Shown: positions 1 to 13,720, numbered from the stretch's first letter. The stretch is 64,000 nt of DNA from Pachypanchax playfairii (GCA_006937955.1 SSNP01000059.1:1197598-1261597), one strand, 5' to 3'. Numbers and translations: made by a program. Notes: generated from the letters alone by a model not told the origin.

Positions 1-945
1 TTTTTTTCAATAAAAACATTTGCACAAAGCAAGCCGATCCACTCTTCCATAAGAGCATTAAAATGAGAAAAAAAAATAACTGGGACAAAAAAGAAATCAA
101 GGGACACTTGAACTAGATAATGTGCGATTAATCAAGCTTAATTGCAAATTAACTTGGACATAAATTCGATTAATCGCGATTAAATATTTTAATTGTTTGA
201 CAGCACTACTTAAATGATTTGTAAACTGACCAAACTGACCAAATAATAATAATAATAAAAATAAATAAACAAGTGAAGTCAAATTTCAAAAAGCAGAATA
301 ATGAAATAATAGCTTAAACAAATTATAGTAAAGTTTAACTCTGAGTAAAAGCCAGTTCATAAAAATGAGTCTTCAGTAGAGTTTTGGGCAGACCTAATAT
401 TAAAAGGCAAACCGTTCCAATGTTTGGGAGCTGTCAGGGAAAATGCAGTTAAACCCTCAGACAAGGGATATAATGTTTAAAAATGTACTTGACAAAAATA
501 CGTTATTAATCTTTATTAATTAAAGTGTTGTTGTAGCTATTAAAAATTGGATACTTTATAGGGAGGTTCGCGAAATCCGTCACTATTTAATAGATAACAA
601 AGTCACATATTGATTTTCCCACCACTGTGTTTCTTGGTCCTGGTGTTCTGAGAAAACAGCATACCTATCAGAATGGCGTACCTTCGGTTAATGTGAATGC
701 GCAGCAGTGAAATTTGTGGTAGTGCGCATGTTTAAAATTCGGATCATCATTTGAGCATACAAGGGGCAGCTCAGATAACAAAATATAAGCGTCAGTGTAT
801 TTTATCGTGTTGGTGTGTTCTGTAGCATATTATATACACACTACCTAATTACATGCCTTCTACAACTATAAGACTTGTTGACAGACATTTTCAATAAACT
901 AGTTTTAACAAGTGAAGTCGTAAAGTCCCGTAATATGTTCGATCG

Positions 946-1037
946 GGTGTTATTAACGCTTATTTTTTAATAAATGTGGTGTTATTTATGCTTATTTTTA
1001 ATAAATATGGTGTTATTTATGCTTATTTTTATTTATT
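946..1037. repeat. ~30-bp tandem repeat, 3 degenerate units
   Basis: Three degenerate units of the type 'gtgttattta tgcttatttt' plus 'taataaata' follow one another. The array is flanked by direct copies of 'aagtgaagtcgtaaagtcc' at about 909 and 1042. Confidence 0.6.
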
Positions 1038-2338
1038 CTTACCAAGTGAAGTCGTAAAGTCCTGCAAAGTTAAAGTGCGACTCACTCACTTTCAAGTAAA
1101 ATAACAAACAAGAAGAGCTCTAGAATTGCACAAACTTCCGGCAAGCAGAATACAATGATCCTTCAAAAACATCATACTTCTGTATAAACTGTATTTTTTT
1201 ATTAAACCAGGTACTTTATAAACACCGGTATTCAGTTTTGATAAAGTATAATATCACAACAGATGACACTATAAAACTCACCTTCTGGTATGCTATTTCG
1301 AGAAAGTATGCTGAACCAACAAAACACTGGAGCAGCACACACGCAGATCAGAATTTATTACGTTGGCTCTTATCTTGAAGCGAGATTCACTCGTAGAGGC
1401 ACATAGATCTTGGAGCAGAAGTTTCTACAGATCAAAGAATACCTTTCTAATTCTATCATGGGAAAGAATAACGTGTTCATAGCTCTCATGTACTAAAAGA
1501 TTAAACACTTAGATATTTACATGGTAGGGTATAATAAAATCATGGAGAGAATAAACATATTTTTCTTGCAGGAGCTGCCACATAAAAAGCTCTATAGCCT
1601 CGAGATTTGAGTTTTGTCCTTGGAACCACTAAAAGAATCTGTTAGCTGGACCTCAAGGTTCTGGCAGGAATATGGGTTACCAGTAGTTCTGACAGATAAG
1701 AAGACGCTAGGCTGCTAAGACACTTTACTTAAACTGGATCCTGAATAAAACAGGAAGCCAGTGAAGAGACTCTAACACCGGGGTTACATGCTCAGTCCGC
1801 TTTGTACCGGTTAGCAGAATGAGCAGGAACGTTCTGGACCAAATGGAGATGTCTGACAGAACACTGATTCAAACCAAAATACAGGGAGTATTTTGAGGTG
1901 GAAGCTGTAGGTGTTGCTAGAGGAAACTAAACAAGGAAAAACATCTTCATTAATCACTAAACAAAAGTGCTGCAAACAGGTGATTTAAAGATCAGGGACA
2001 GATGATGGGCATAGCACTCACAGAAAGACACGAGGAGCAGGCAGAGGCTGGGCCAGAGTCCGACAACAGGTCAAAGCCAGGCAATCCAAAAAAAAAACAC
2101 AAGCAAAACGTTCTGATGAGGGTCAGACAGACGTGATCAGTTCAGAATCAAAACACACAGCTGTTCAAAAAACAGGCAGACGGGTTCAGACACGGAGTAT
2201 AGAAGCGCATAGCAGATTCAAGACACAACCACTCAGAGACACACAAGGATTTAAACAGGTGAGGGAGTGAGTGTGATTACCAAACAGACAGGTGCAAAAC
2301 AAGAAGTAATTAAGCTGTGAGTGGAGTGACAGGAGGAG

Positions 2339-2339
<1 letters not shown>

Positions 2340-2369
<30 letters not shown>
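2340..2369. repeat. (AC)n microsatellite
   Basis: About 15 uninterrupted AC units within a region (about 2170-2640) whose wording resembles common teleost interspersed repeats. Confidence 0.95.
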
Positions 2370-2372
<3 letters not shown>

Positions 2373-3388
2373 TGTCTAATCAAAACAGAACATATAAGCA
2401 ACTGACCCACTGGAGGAAAATAACAAATGTGAGAGCTAAATGTCAGGGAACAACCTAATACCAGACTCAGACTAATAAACCACAGGACAGCTGAGACTGA
2501 ACAGACAGACACTCACACTAGAACCTAAATATACACAAAACTTCCCCAATAAAAACACTCATCAGGGAAGACTAAACTGAAAAGGTGTGGAAAACACTAA
2601 AAACAGACAGACAGGGGACATGACAGGACAAAACATGACACAACTTCCCTTCAACAGAAAGAAACTTCCAGCTCAACCTGCTTCTATTAATATTTGTGGG
2701 AAAACGGGTCATTCCAGGAGCTCATTGAATTTAAATGTGATTCAGTGGTGGACCTGTGTAATCAGTCTATTTGTGAAATATCCAACTGCACCATGCAAAG
2801 AACATTTTCAAAGGTGGTGGCATAAACACAAATACATGTTTCTCAGTTTTCAGTTTCCTCTCTATATTATCTGGTTAAACAGTGTCCAACTTTAAATGAC
2901 TTTATTTGGACTATTTCAAACACCAGAAGGACAAAACAGACACATTTTTGTGTTTTTGTTTGGACTAATTTGCATATCATACAAGTGAAACGAGCCAGAT
3001 TTTACAATGTTGGCTGATTTAAACAACACTGAGAAGAGCGGAACATGACCCAGCTTTGAAGGTATTTGTTTGGGTAAATTTGGACAAAACCAGATGGGCT
3101 AAACAGAGTCCAGTTTTCAAAGTTTGGGCTGATTGGGGACAACGTGAGATAAACTTTACAGAACACAGATTAAAACATCTTTATTCTAGCTAAATTTGGA
3201 ACACATCAGAACACAGGACCCAGGGAACACAGGACCAGGGGTGGACTGAGACAATAATAATGTAAGAGTGTAAAATAATAAAACAAAAGCTACACATGCA
3301 TCCACACACAGCTTGTTCTGTTTCTTTCCTCTATGAAATAAATATTTTTGTTCTCCTTCAATAACCTACTCAAATCACATAAACTGAA

Positions 3389-3455
3389 ATTTAATCTACT
3401 ACTAAACTGGTACATGTGCATCCTACACATTTACCAGTTTAGTAGTAGATTAAAT
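3389..3455. repeat. Near-perfect hairpin (30-bp stem)
   Basis: Positions 3389-3412 are the exact reverse complement of 3432-3455 (24 bp). The stem continues through one mismatch (3413/3431) and five more pairs to a 7-nt loop (3419-3425). A SINE/LINE-tail-like sequence follows directly (3456-3530). Confidence 0.9.
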
Positions 3456-3530
3456 GAAATGAAAAATGAAAAATACCTTATTTATCCCAGAAGGGAAATT
3501 CAACATTGTAGTAGTTTTTTTTTTTCTTTG
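3456..3530 (-). repeat. Retroelement 3'-tail repeat (copy 1)
   Basis: Contains 'tttatcccagaagggaaatt' followed by 'caacattgtagtag' and a T run. The same sequence recurs at 53765-53825, where it has an ATGAA simple-repeat tail. This looks like the terminal part of a fish retroposon read on the minus strand. Confidence 0.55.
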
Positions 3531-3599
3531 TCCATCAATAAAAACAATAATAAGACAATAATAAAATAATAACGATCAAGGTCTGTTCTTGTTGTGGAG

Positions 3600-3700
3600 G
3601 CTAATGGCTGCAGACGAATTACCGACGGATAAATACGCACAACGCTTATATGCACAAAACTGCAGGGCACCGAGGTCGTGCATATAATTGCTGTCCACTG
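3600..3700. mobile_element. Truncated pogo/Tigger-like terminus
   Basis: The stretch from 'accgacggataaatacgcac' to 'ctgtccactg' followed by TA matches the right end of the fuller element at 45642-46327. Only this end remains. Confidence 0.55.
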
Positions 3701-3714
3701 TATTATGTTTTGGA

Positions 3715-4071
3715 TGTTGGTTTTAGATTTCAAGAAGTGGTATAATTTTACCGTTTTCCTGGAACGACTTCATAAGTTACAAAAATGGACCTGGACTAAA
3801 GAGTACAGGAATGTCTCTCGTAAGGGACCCTTTAGTCCAGGTCCATTTTGGTACTTTATGGCGGTTTCAATCAACAGTGCCGGCAAGCTACGTCGAATTA
3901 TCATCGGGCAAGATACTGAACCCGCAACTGCCCCCTGGGCGCTGTTCAATGGGTCAAATGTAGAGCCAAATTTCCCCACGAGGGATTAATATAAGAAAAA
4001 TAAAAAATAAAAATGAAGTTGTTCCAGTAAAACAGTAAAATTATGCCACTTCTTGAAGTCTAAAACCAACA
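3715..4071. mobile_element. Foldback element with 59-bp arms and nested 20-bp hairpin
   Basis: Positions 3715-3773 and 4013-4071 are reverse complements with about five mismatches. Inside, 3782-3801 is exactly complementary to 3830-3849. No transposase is visible, so this is a MITE-like foldback of unknown superfamily. Confidence 0.75.
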
Positions 4072-4615
4072 TTTGAAAATGATGGATAAAACTTAATAAA
4101 ATGGATGAACCAGCCTTGGTCAGGCTACTTGCAGGTGCAGTAGGTTGAAATGGTATAAATTTGTATCAGTTTGAACCCTCAAAGATACTTTTCTGACCGT
4201 TTAAAGACCAATATTGTATGTTTGAGGGAGCATTTTTTAAAAATGTACATATATGTACAAAAATGTTCTTGTCTCATACCTCTATTTCTGAGAGTTAAGG
4301 ACATAACAGGAAACCAGTAACAGATGACAAAAACCTTCAAAATACAGTTACAGGAAATTGCCTGGAAAATAAAAAATAAATCAAACTGCTTCAAAAATCC
4401 ACAACCCTGGAAAAAAACAATGTGCTGTAAGATGTACAGTATACAATATAAACAAGAGGTTTTTAATTAAGATATTACTTTTTATGGCTCTACAAATTAG
4501 CTTGATGTCATTTCGAGTGTATTTTTTTTTATTTGCTACAGAAAAACTACAAAGAGAAGAACCTATAACAACAGAATTAAATTTATTTGTGCTGTATTTT
4601 CATTTTGTTTAACAG

Positions 4616-4721
4616 GTGCCGATATAACTCCAACCTGAGACTGCCTCTTATCTACCCGCACCCTTACCGACAGATCACTGTGGAGACTGAGTTTGACAAC
4701 CCGCTATATGAGACAGGAGGA
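4616..4721 (+). CDS. Penultimate coding exon of a membrane receptor-like protein
   Basis: The exon follows a 3' splice site (tgtttaacag) and ends before gtaagc. Read with one base completing the preceding codon it gives 35 codons, from CRYNSNLRLPLIYPHPYRQI to TEFDNPLYETGG. The FDNPLY string fits the FxNPxY signal that binds clathrin adaptors and PTB domains in LDL-receptor-type tails, so this is probably the cytoplasmic tail of a single-pass endocytic or signalling receptor. I do not recognise the family. Upstream exons lie outside the window or were not found. Confidence 0.65.
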
Positions 4722-4832
4722 GTAAGCATCTCTGAAATCAAAAGACTTTTGCTTTACATTCACCATCAAATTCTCCAAATCTTTAATCTAAAGCTTTAAA
4801 CTTGTCTTTTCCTTTTTTTGTCTTGTCAGCAG

Positions 4833-4862
4833 GACACTCGTGAATATGAAGTATCGATATGA
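4833..4862 (+). CDS. Last coding exon of the receptor-like protein
   Basis: After a pyrimidine-rich tract and tandem acceptor (tcagcag), the frame reads DTREYEVSI and stops at TGA 4860-4862. Joined in phase 0 to the previous exon, the protein ends ...NPLYETGG-DTREYEVSI; using the first AG would insert one Gln. The final VSI could be a PDZ-type C-terminus (inference). The 3' UTR follows; its polyA site was not fixed. Confidence 0.6.
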   Translation, partial: DTREYEVSI

Positions 4863-5975
4863 GAAGTCTCTCAAAAGACATTTCTGTGCCGACCCCCCGT
4901 GCGGACTCTTCATTTCCCTCCCCACTCTGCTCAGGAGGAGCCGATGTAAATACAAATAATGATGTCCAGCCTCTCCTGTCGTAAAACGCAGTGACTGATC
5001 CTTTTCTCTCCTCCTTTGATGTTAGAACTTTTATATACATAAGAGGAAATCGACAATAAATGATCAAACAAAGAGGAGATAGATGGTAATCAGTGCCAGA
5101 CCATTGGGGATGATGTATAATGAAGTGCAAAGGGAAAGAACTGAGGGGTTTGGTGAGGACTGGGATCAGAAGAAGAGGTGAAGAGGAGTTGGGCACAAGA
5201 CACAGTGTGACGAATGTGGAATAAAGGAGTAAAACCACCTTTTTTTTCTTAAGTCCGATAAATTTAGTAGAATCCAGGAAATAAAATTCCTCAAGAATTT
5301 CATTAAAGTGGAATCCCATGTTTGATACAAATGTTATGTTTTTTTTCTGCAGTAGACAATAAGAGTATTTTGTAATCATCTTTGTTACTCACAGAATCCT
5401 AAATTCCTGTGCTGCCTTTAGGGAACCAATTGAAATCTGGACATTAAGCTGAAGAGGTAGAAAGTTATAAAGAGATCAAATGTTGAGCTGATACGTTTGA
5501 GTTGATGACTGTATAATCACCAGACTATCTACAGGCCTGTTGTACTGCCCCAAGCCAGACCCTCAGAGCCTCGGCTCTAGATAAGAGTTACAATTACAAC
5601 ACCCAAATTAATTAAATGGGACATTTTTGTAGCAATAATGAATTTCCACTGAAGCAAAAAGCAGCTAGTAGTTGTACTGTTTTGTACACTACTTCATCTT
5701 TACTGTTTTAAAATTTGGATGGTAGCAGATGTTGCTATCAAATACATAAAGACACAGAAGTCTTGTCAGGCTTGTTTAACGTCATGTTTTTTTGTCCTCA
5801 GAGGGAGTTTGCAAATCTCTGTGGTGGTACCAAATCATTTTGATCACCGCTAAAATGGGAAGGTATTTTGACTTGAAAATGGGGCAGAGGATGTTTTTGT
5901 AAAGCTGTGATCATGTCCTCATCAGATTAGATTAGATTAGATTAGATCTGCTGCAGTTCTGAGGTGTGAGCCTAA
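4863..5975. other. 3' UTR and flank of the receptor-like gene
   Basis: No exon seen. There is a short GATTA tandem repeat near 5925-5945. The 198-codon minus-strand open frame across 4783-5379 overlaps the 3' exon antisense and shows no recognisable family. Confidence 0.4.
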
Positions 5976-6653
5976 AGGTGCGTTCACACCGGCCCAACCA
6001 TCAACTTCATAAGCGGCAAGTTTACATGTAAAGTCTATGGTGGACGGGCGTCAGACAGACGTCAACGGCTCTGTGGCGCTTTGTGAGCGTTATGAGCGGC
6101 AACTTTTCAAGCTTTTCTAGCGTTTCAGGCGTTGACGCTTGAAAAGCTAGAAAAGGTCAAAGTTCAGCTAGCTGAACTTTTGACGCTCTTAACGCTCTTG
6201 AAGCGGCATGTCAACCAATCAGAGCGTCTCATCGTAGTGACGTAAGACGTCACAGCACGTAGCCGGAAAGAAGCGGGATCAGCCAAAATGGAAGATAAAT
6301 GAACCTCATCCAAACGTAGCTCCTGGAGCAAATGGTTAAACTCACCAAACTCAGAACGCATCTGAAGAATGGGGTGTATCCACAAACGGCGCTGATGCAC
6401 CCGACGTCGACGTTGTCTAGATCTATGAAGTAAATAAATCCAAGCCACTGTCTCAATATGATCCGCAATAGCTCCGAACATCCGATAACAAAGGAAGCCC
6501 CGCCTTCGCGCTCTTTTTCGGTCAGGCTTTACGAGCTTTAACGCCTATGCGCTCTGACTGGCAGGCGTTATGAGCTTCAACTTCAAACGTCAAATTTGGA
6601 GCGTTATCAGCGTTACTTGACGTTGACAAGTGGCCAGTGTGAACGCACCATTA
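5976..6653 (-). mobile_element. PIF/Harbinger-like element with transposase N-terminal relic
   Basis: The ends are inverted: ggtgcgttcacac on the left and gtgtgaacgcacc on the right, next to TAA/TTA, as expected of a TWA target. The minus strand at 6164-6481 encodes ...RRRRVHQRRLWIHP, then EFGEFNHLLQELRLDE; this is the RRxWVHP...GEF..L..ELR..E region typical of HARBI1/PIF transposases. The DDE domain is absent, so the element is non-autonomous. A 22-bp perfect palindrome lies at 6159-6180. Confidence 0.75.
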
Positions 6654-7249
6654 GGGGCGCTACATGCTGCTCTATGGAAGTTCCTATACAATGTTAGCTA
6701 TGCTCACACATTAACATGTTTGCTGTAACAGAAGTTCAAATTATACCGCGCTAGAAAAAAGTTAGTCTGCTTCCTCGATCAACCTCCCTCTGTATACTCA
6801 TGTACAGATACATTTGTTGATACCCTTCATTGATAAATAAATTAAAGACAGAACAATCTCTGGCCAAATACTTACAGTTTTGTCTCATCAGGTCAAAATA
6901 TATTCCAACAGAAGTCTTGTGATTTATAAACATGCACACTGGCAAATTCCAGACTGGCTTTTCTGTGTTTAAACATAAATAGTGGAGCCCTTCAGGCTCT
7001 TCTACTATCTCATTATGGTTTAAAATGATGGATGATGCTGTCAGAAAGTGATACTCTTCCTTGATCTTGGAGTTTAGCTTGAAGGGTGTTGCCTTGGCTT
7101 AATGGTTAATCTGGGGTTGTATTTCCTCTTCTGTCCACGTCCTGGGAGGTTGACTACAGTTCCCTCAACCTTATACTTTTGAATAATATGATCAGCTGTG
7201 GTCACAGGAACATAAAGCTGGTAGATGGTCTACTGGCTTTTTCCTTTAA

Positions 7250-7335
7250 CATGGAGAATCCTCCCTGAGCTCCTCGGTCAGCTCTGGTCTTTGTTTTCTC
7301 TGGTCCATGTTCAGTGTGGTGCAACACAGTAATGG
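7250..7335 (-). repeat. Unclassified interspersed repeat
   Basis: The segment 'tggtccatgttcagtgtggt' and flanks recur, diverged, at 19330-19365 and inverted at 18495-18535. It is probably a decayed DNA-transposon segment. Confidence 0.4.
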
Positions 7336-7344
7336 GTCATTCAC

Positions 7345-7695
7345 ACCAGATGCTTTACAAGCATCAAGCAACGCTTCCAGTTTGACGGTTGTACATTGAA
7401 GCTTGTAACGCCCGCCAATACTGATCAGAACAGAGCGCGTAGGCGGGGCTTCCCGTATGTTCTTAACTATGGTGGATCATATTGAGAGAATGACTTGACT
7501 TTAATTGCTTAATAAAACTAGACAACGTCGACGTCGGGTGCATCAGTGATAAGTTTGTCCTCCATTGTTGAAATGATGTTTTTCCTGCTCCCGCTTCATT
7601 CAAGTCACGTACAGTGACATCACCATAATGAGACGCTCTTATTGGTTGATGCACCGCTTCAAGAGCGTCAAAAGTTCAGCTAGCTGAACTTGTGC
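7345..7695 (+). mobile_element. Second PIF/Harbinger-like relic, inverted
   Basis: It shares blocks with 5976-6653 in the opposite orientation: 'aggcggggcttcc', the 'gacaacgtcgacgtcgggtg' block, 'gagacgctctt', 'cgcttcaagagcgtcaaaag' and the same palindrome (7672-7691). It has no clear terminal repeat beyond the palindrome. Confidence 0.65.
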
Positions 7696-8660
7696 GTTGC
7701 GTTGCTCAGAAGGAGAAAAACAATCTTTTTATTGTTACAACAAATAATTATTCATTCAAACACAAATTTCCTCATATTTTGAGCTCAGTTTACACAGTAA
7801 ATGTGTACTTGTTAAGTGTCAAGCATTTGTTGATTTGTTCTTGTTTTGTAATTCTACTTTTCACTTTGGTAATAAAGGGAAGATTCATTTTTGAAAGAAG
7901 TCCTAAAGAGATTTTTTCAAGTGGGTTTCTGCTGTAAGAACTGCTCCCAGACTCTTGAAAATGAGATTGCTCTGACTGTTGTCTACTGCACGTGACATAC
8001 TGACAACTCTGTACATGCTGCAGAAACTTACTTTTAATAAAAGGCTTATTATTTCAAGGGTTATAATGGGGACTAACAGACAAGTAGGGTAGATGCTATT
8101 CTCTTTTTTATATGTTTGTTTTAGTAACACTTCACTTCATAAGTCACCCTCTGTTACCACAAACCAACATAGATTTTTTGTTGTTGATTTTTTCCCAGCT
8201 AATGTCTTCTGGCTTTAGCTGTAGCTAAGTGGTAGATATAGTTTACACAACCTTTGAGCCAGCAGAGGACTGGTGTCTTGTGTCTCACATGCAGTCTGAT
8301 TAGTGGAACGCCATGGACTGACCCCAGTGACTTCTGATTAGAACCAGCTAACAATGAAAGTGCAAAATGAAAAACACTGTTCCAGATGTGGATTGCATAG
8401 CTGTAGTTATCTGATCAATATTTAAGTGCAAACTTGATCAACATAGCAGATGATGTATTTATTTTGATGTATTGTACATGTGATATTTTATGCAAATTGA
8501 TAAATGTACATTTTCATTTTAAGAGGAGAAATGTTATCAGTTGACCTTAATACGTACTTCGTAAAATCTGAATAAAATGTATAAAAGATTGTTTGTAAAC
8601 GTTGGAGTGTTCTGATGGAATTTATTGTCATCTTTTATTGCACGAGATTATTTTCTATCT
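7696..8660. other. No gene seen
   Basis: AT-rich sequence without a supportable exon. A polyA-like hexamer (aataaa) occurs near 8571 but cannot be tied to a gene. Confidence 0.5.
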
Positions 8661-8663
8661 CTC

Positions 8664-8826
<163 letters not shown>

Positions 8827-9439
8827 ACATAAATTTCAACAGTTGTGACTTAAGAAAACCACTGAGGTATATTAGCACATTGGAATAATTACAGTCATGT
8901 TCTGGGTTCTTGTAAAACAAATCCTGACAGACAGAAAAAGACTTGACATGACTAAAAGGTGCCTCTGACACAAATTACTCTAAATGTGTTCAGGCAAGCA
9001 TAGTCATACATCTGCTAATATATGGGGGAACTGTTCTACTAATATGTAGGAACTGTGTGGAGTTTGTGTCTGTCAGGTTACAGATATCGACTTGATTTAA
9101 ATATCTGAACAGAAAGATTAGAGCTGGTTGTTTCTAGATACTCAGTGAGGATTTTATGGAACTGTAGGCTGCATGTACATTATTTTATGTATTTAATGTT
9201 ATAGTCACAAAATCATAGAGTGGGGGATGCTATCAATCATGTGTCTTCCATTATCTCATCATTTAAACAGGTCAACTATTAAAGTCTGTTTGCACTCAGT
9301 CAGTTCTAGTGAAGACAGCCCTTATTTCAGACCACCAAATTCAAAAGCTTTAATGACACATACGAGGTTGAGACAATGTTTTTTTGTTTTGGTGTTTTTT
9401 TTTTTTTTTTTTTGTAGGTTCTCAGTTGTCCAGAACATG

Positions 9440-9610
9440 TCAGTCCAAAAAGTTTTTTTTTCCCAAAAGGCTACTGGACTTCTTTTTTCTCTTGAAAACA
9501 TTTCACATTCATCCTTCTTGGTTTGGGAGTTTAAGGCTTACAAGTTGTTGTGACCCGTATGAATTGGCTTGTTAAGAGCACAAGTGTTACTGAGACACCC
9601 AACCATCCTG
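9440..9610. repeat. Interspersed repeat ('gtccag..ctactggacttctttt') copy 1
   Basis: The pattern 'ctcagttgtccagaacatg', 'ggctactggactt', then 'cattcatcc' recurs at 59855-60010 (ctcagctgtccaggacatg, ggcaactggactt). It is an unclassified teleost repeat. Confidence 0.5.
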
Positions 9611-11070
9611 AGAGTAGTTGGGTCAGTACCTGTGTACCAGTGACCCATGAACTTCTCTGCAGGTACAGCTCTGAACCATCATCCATCACTTCAAGAACAA
9701 GGAAAAAGCCACACTGCCCCTCCAGCATCAGTGGTCAGGCATTCAGATACAGTAAACTTTCCCAGGGAAGTTTAGTAGTGAAATCCTTCAAATGGCAGGA
9801 GCATATTCTCTGGTTTCGTCTTTATACGTAAAAGAGCAGGTTTCAGGTCCTCCAATATTCAGAACTTCTGCAGATTACAACCTTACAATCCATAAGTATA
9901 TTTCCACTTAGGCACCTTCAGAAAGCTTTTTACTACCTGTGAGAGCTGGCAGGTAAAGGTATCACCTTCTTCTGAGCCCTCAGACTCTGACACGTCATTG
10001 TGATGCAAGCTAAATTAGCTAAATCGTCATCTCAATCGTCAACCTTAGTTTTTGGTGCTTGGTTGCAGTTTTGACTCATTTTCTGTTTGACAAATGTGTT
10101 TTTTTTTCTGCTGCTGTTTTGCAAATGTACACTCATGACTGGGAAGCAAGTTCTGCTCCACAGCGTTTCCCCACTTCCAACCTACTTTAACATCCGGATG
10201 ATTCCTTCTGTTACCAGCATGATTTCTAATAGAAATAGAAGGTTTACTGCCACGACTGCGATTTCCACAGGCTTTCCTGCTGAGAAGGTTTTAACCAGAT
10301 GCTTGATAATAACTGGCAGTCTGAGGAAACTCAGTGCAACCCACACATACATTTAATGATCCAAGACATTCAGAGTCACAACTGATGCTCACAGTTACTG
10401 AGATAATAAGTGCTGCAGCAATAGGAGTTTGTGGAAGTTACAATAGACTCTAACGAGGAAATCTATAAAACAAGTACATGCCATGAAATAAAAGGGGATG
10501 CAGTTGAAGGATATTAATTAAAGTTGGCCAGACATTTTCCATTCAAATATCAAAGTTCATTAAGCGCAGCTTGGCCATTATTAAAGAAAGGTATTTGCTC
10601 AAGGAGTGATGCCCTTAGAAAAAAAAGTAATCATTTTTTTTCATTCTCCATCAGGTTTAAACTGACAAGTCTCAGAAGTCCTCTAAATCTCACCATCTTT
10701 AAAAGAACAAAATAAAAAAATGAACAATATATAATTTCTTGTCAATTTTAAATATCAAATCAAACTTTATTGATCTTATTTTATCTTTATTCGCAAGAAT
10801 GGTGATATCAATAAAAAAACACTTTAAAATTGAGCCATATAGACATTTAAACATATACTAACACATTTTCACACACAGACAAAACAAAAATTAGCTGAAA
10901 AAAGAAATAGCAAGTTAAATAAAATAAAAATTAAAACAGTAAAAACTAACCATATGTTGGTGCAGTGTTTAAAAGTGTTAATGTCTTTTTAAAAACATTT
11001 AGAATGGAGGTGCTTCTCTGATACCTAAAGACTGTAAGACAAAATAGTGTTTGTTTTATCTGTGTTCAGT
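9611..11070. other. No gene seen
   Basis: No exon supported. Short open frames show no family resemblance. Around 10755-10780 the sequence 'caaatcaaactttattgatc' resembles a retroposon end. Confidence 0.4.
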
Positions 11071-11079
11071 TCTCAAAGG

Positions 11080-11500
11080 TTATGTGACATCCAGATATTA
11101 ATATCATGCAAACATTGTGTAAGGGAGTGTAGAGGAGCAGTATCTTCAGAGGATAATGAAATGTTGAGCTTTAAATTGTCTGAATAGTTGTGATACTTTA
11201 CATTATGTTTCTGAATTGCATGAACTAGAAGGAGCAAATAAAAATGAAATAAAATAGGACCAAGAATGTACCCTTGAGGAACTCCAAACTCTGTCAGAAT
11301 ACAAATTGTCAATGGCCACAGGGGCTGTCGATCTTTGATATATGGTCGAAACCAGTTAAGAACAGGACCAGAGAAGCCAACCCAGTTTTCAAACCTGTCC
11401 AAAAATACAGTATGTCATGGTCCACCAAGGCGGCACTGAGATCTGGGAGAACAAGGACGGGTGTGTTTTTATCGTCAGTGTTTATGAAAGTCATTCCGTC
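11080..11500 (-). pseudogene. Decayed L2-like LINE reverse transcriptase fragment
   Basis: The minus strand encodes VLVLPDLSAALVDHD, then GVPQGYILGPILF and a degenerate YADD box (YSDN). These are palm motifs of non-LTR reverse transcriptases in usual order, split over frames, with no endonuclease or 3' tail. Dead copy. Confidence 0.8.
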
Positions 11501-11677
11501 TCTGTTCTGTGATTACAACAAAAAACAGACTGATAAATATCAACGATATTGTTAGATTGAATACATCTATTTATTTATTTGTTTGTTTATTTGTTTAAAT
11601 ATGGTTCCTTTGTCATCATTGTGCTTTGTTTTGTAGTTCCACAGGTTGGAACGGCGGAAGGATACATAGATCTTGGA

Positions 11678-11685
11678 TATAAATA
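11678..11685 (+). promoter_or_regulatory. TATA box of polyubiquitin gene
   Basis: TATAAATA lies 76 bases before the inferred end of the first exon (11761). Transcription probably starts near 11710. A GC-rich stretch follows (gcgcggcggt). Confidence 0.65.
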
Positions 11686-11709
11686 GACATGCGCGGCGGT
11701 TACGTGATA

Positions 11710-11761
11710 TTATCTCCCTGGACGAGCCAGACGTTGGAAGTAGACGATAGTTGCTTTTAAG
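11710..11761 (+). other. Non-coding first exon of polyubiquitin gene (approximate start)
   Basis: The end is set by a donor (tttaag|gtataatag). A 5' UTR exon followed by one intron before the coding exon is the usual polyubiquitin architecture. The 5' boundary is inferred from the TATA box. Confidence 0.5.
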
Positions 11762-13617
<1,856 letters not shown>

Positions 13618-13714
13618 CCTGCTTCTCACCATCAAGATGTTCACCATTTAACCCAGTGTTAAAAACACGTTCATTCTGGTGTTACCGATTCCTTTTTGTC
13701 TCTTTAAAAAATTC

Positions 13715-13720
13715 AATAAA
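13715..13720 (+). terminator. Polyadenylation signal of polyubiquitin gene
   Basis: AATAAA 98 bases after the stop codon, followed by a GT-rich stretch (gagtttgtgc). Confidence 0.85.

Larger units (their letters stand above)
1..4615. other. Intronic/intergenic DNA with repeats
   Basis: I find no coding exon here. It is AT-rich and holds a short ~30-bp tandem repeat (946-1037), a CA microsatellite (2340-2369), a strong hairpin (3389-3455), a truncated pogo/Tigger-like end (to 3700) and a nested inverted repeat (3715-4071). It probably includes an intron of the + strand gene whose last exons start at 4616. Confidence 0.6.

Noticed and set aside
4783..5379. 198-codon minus-strand open frame
   Set aside because: Overlaps the 3' exon and UTR of the + strand gene, low complexity in places, no recognisable motif or splice context.
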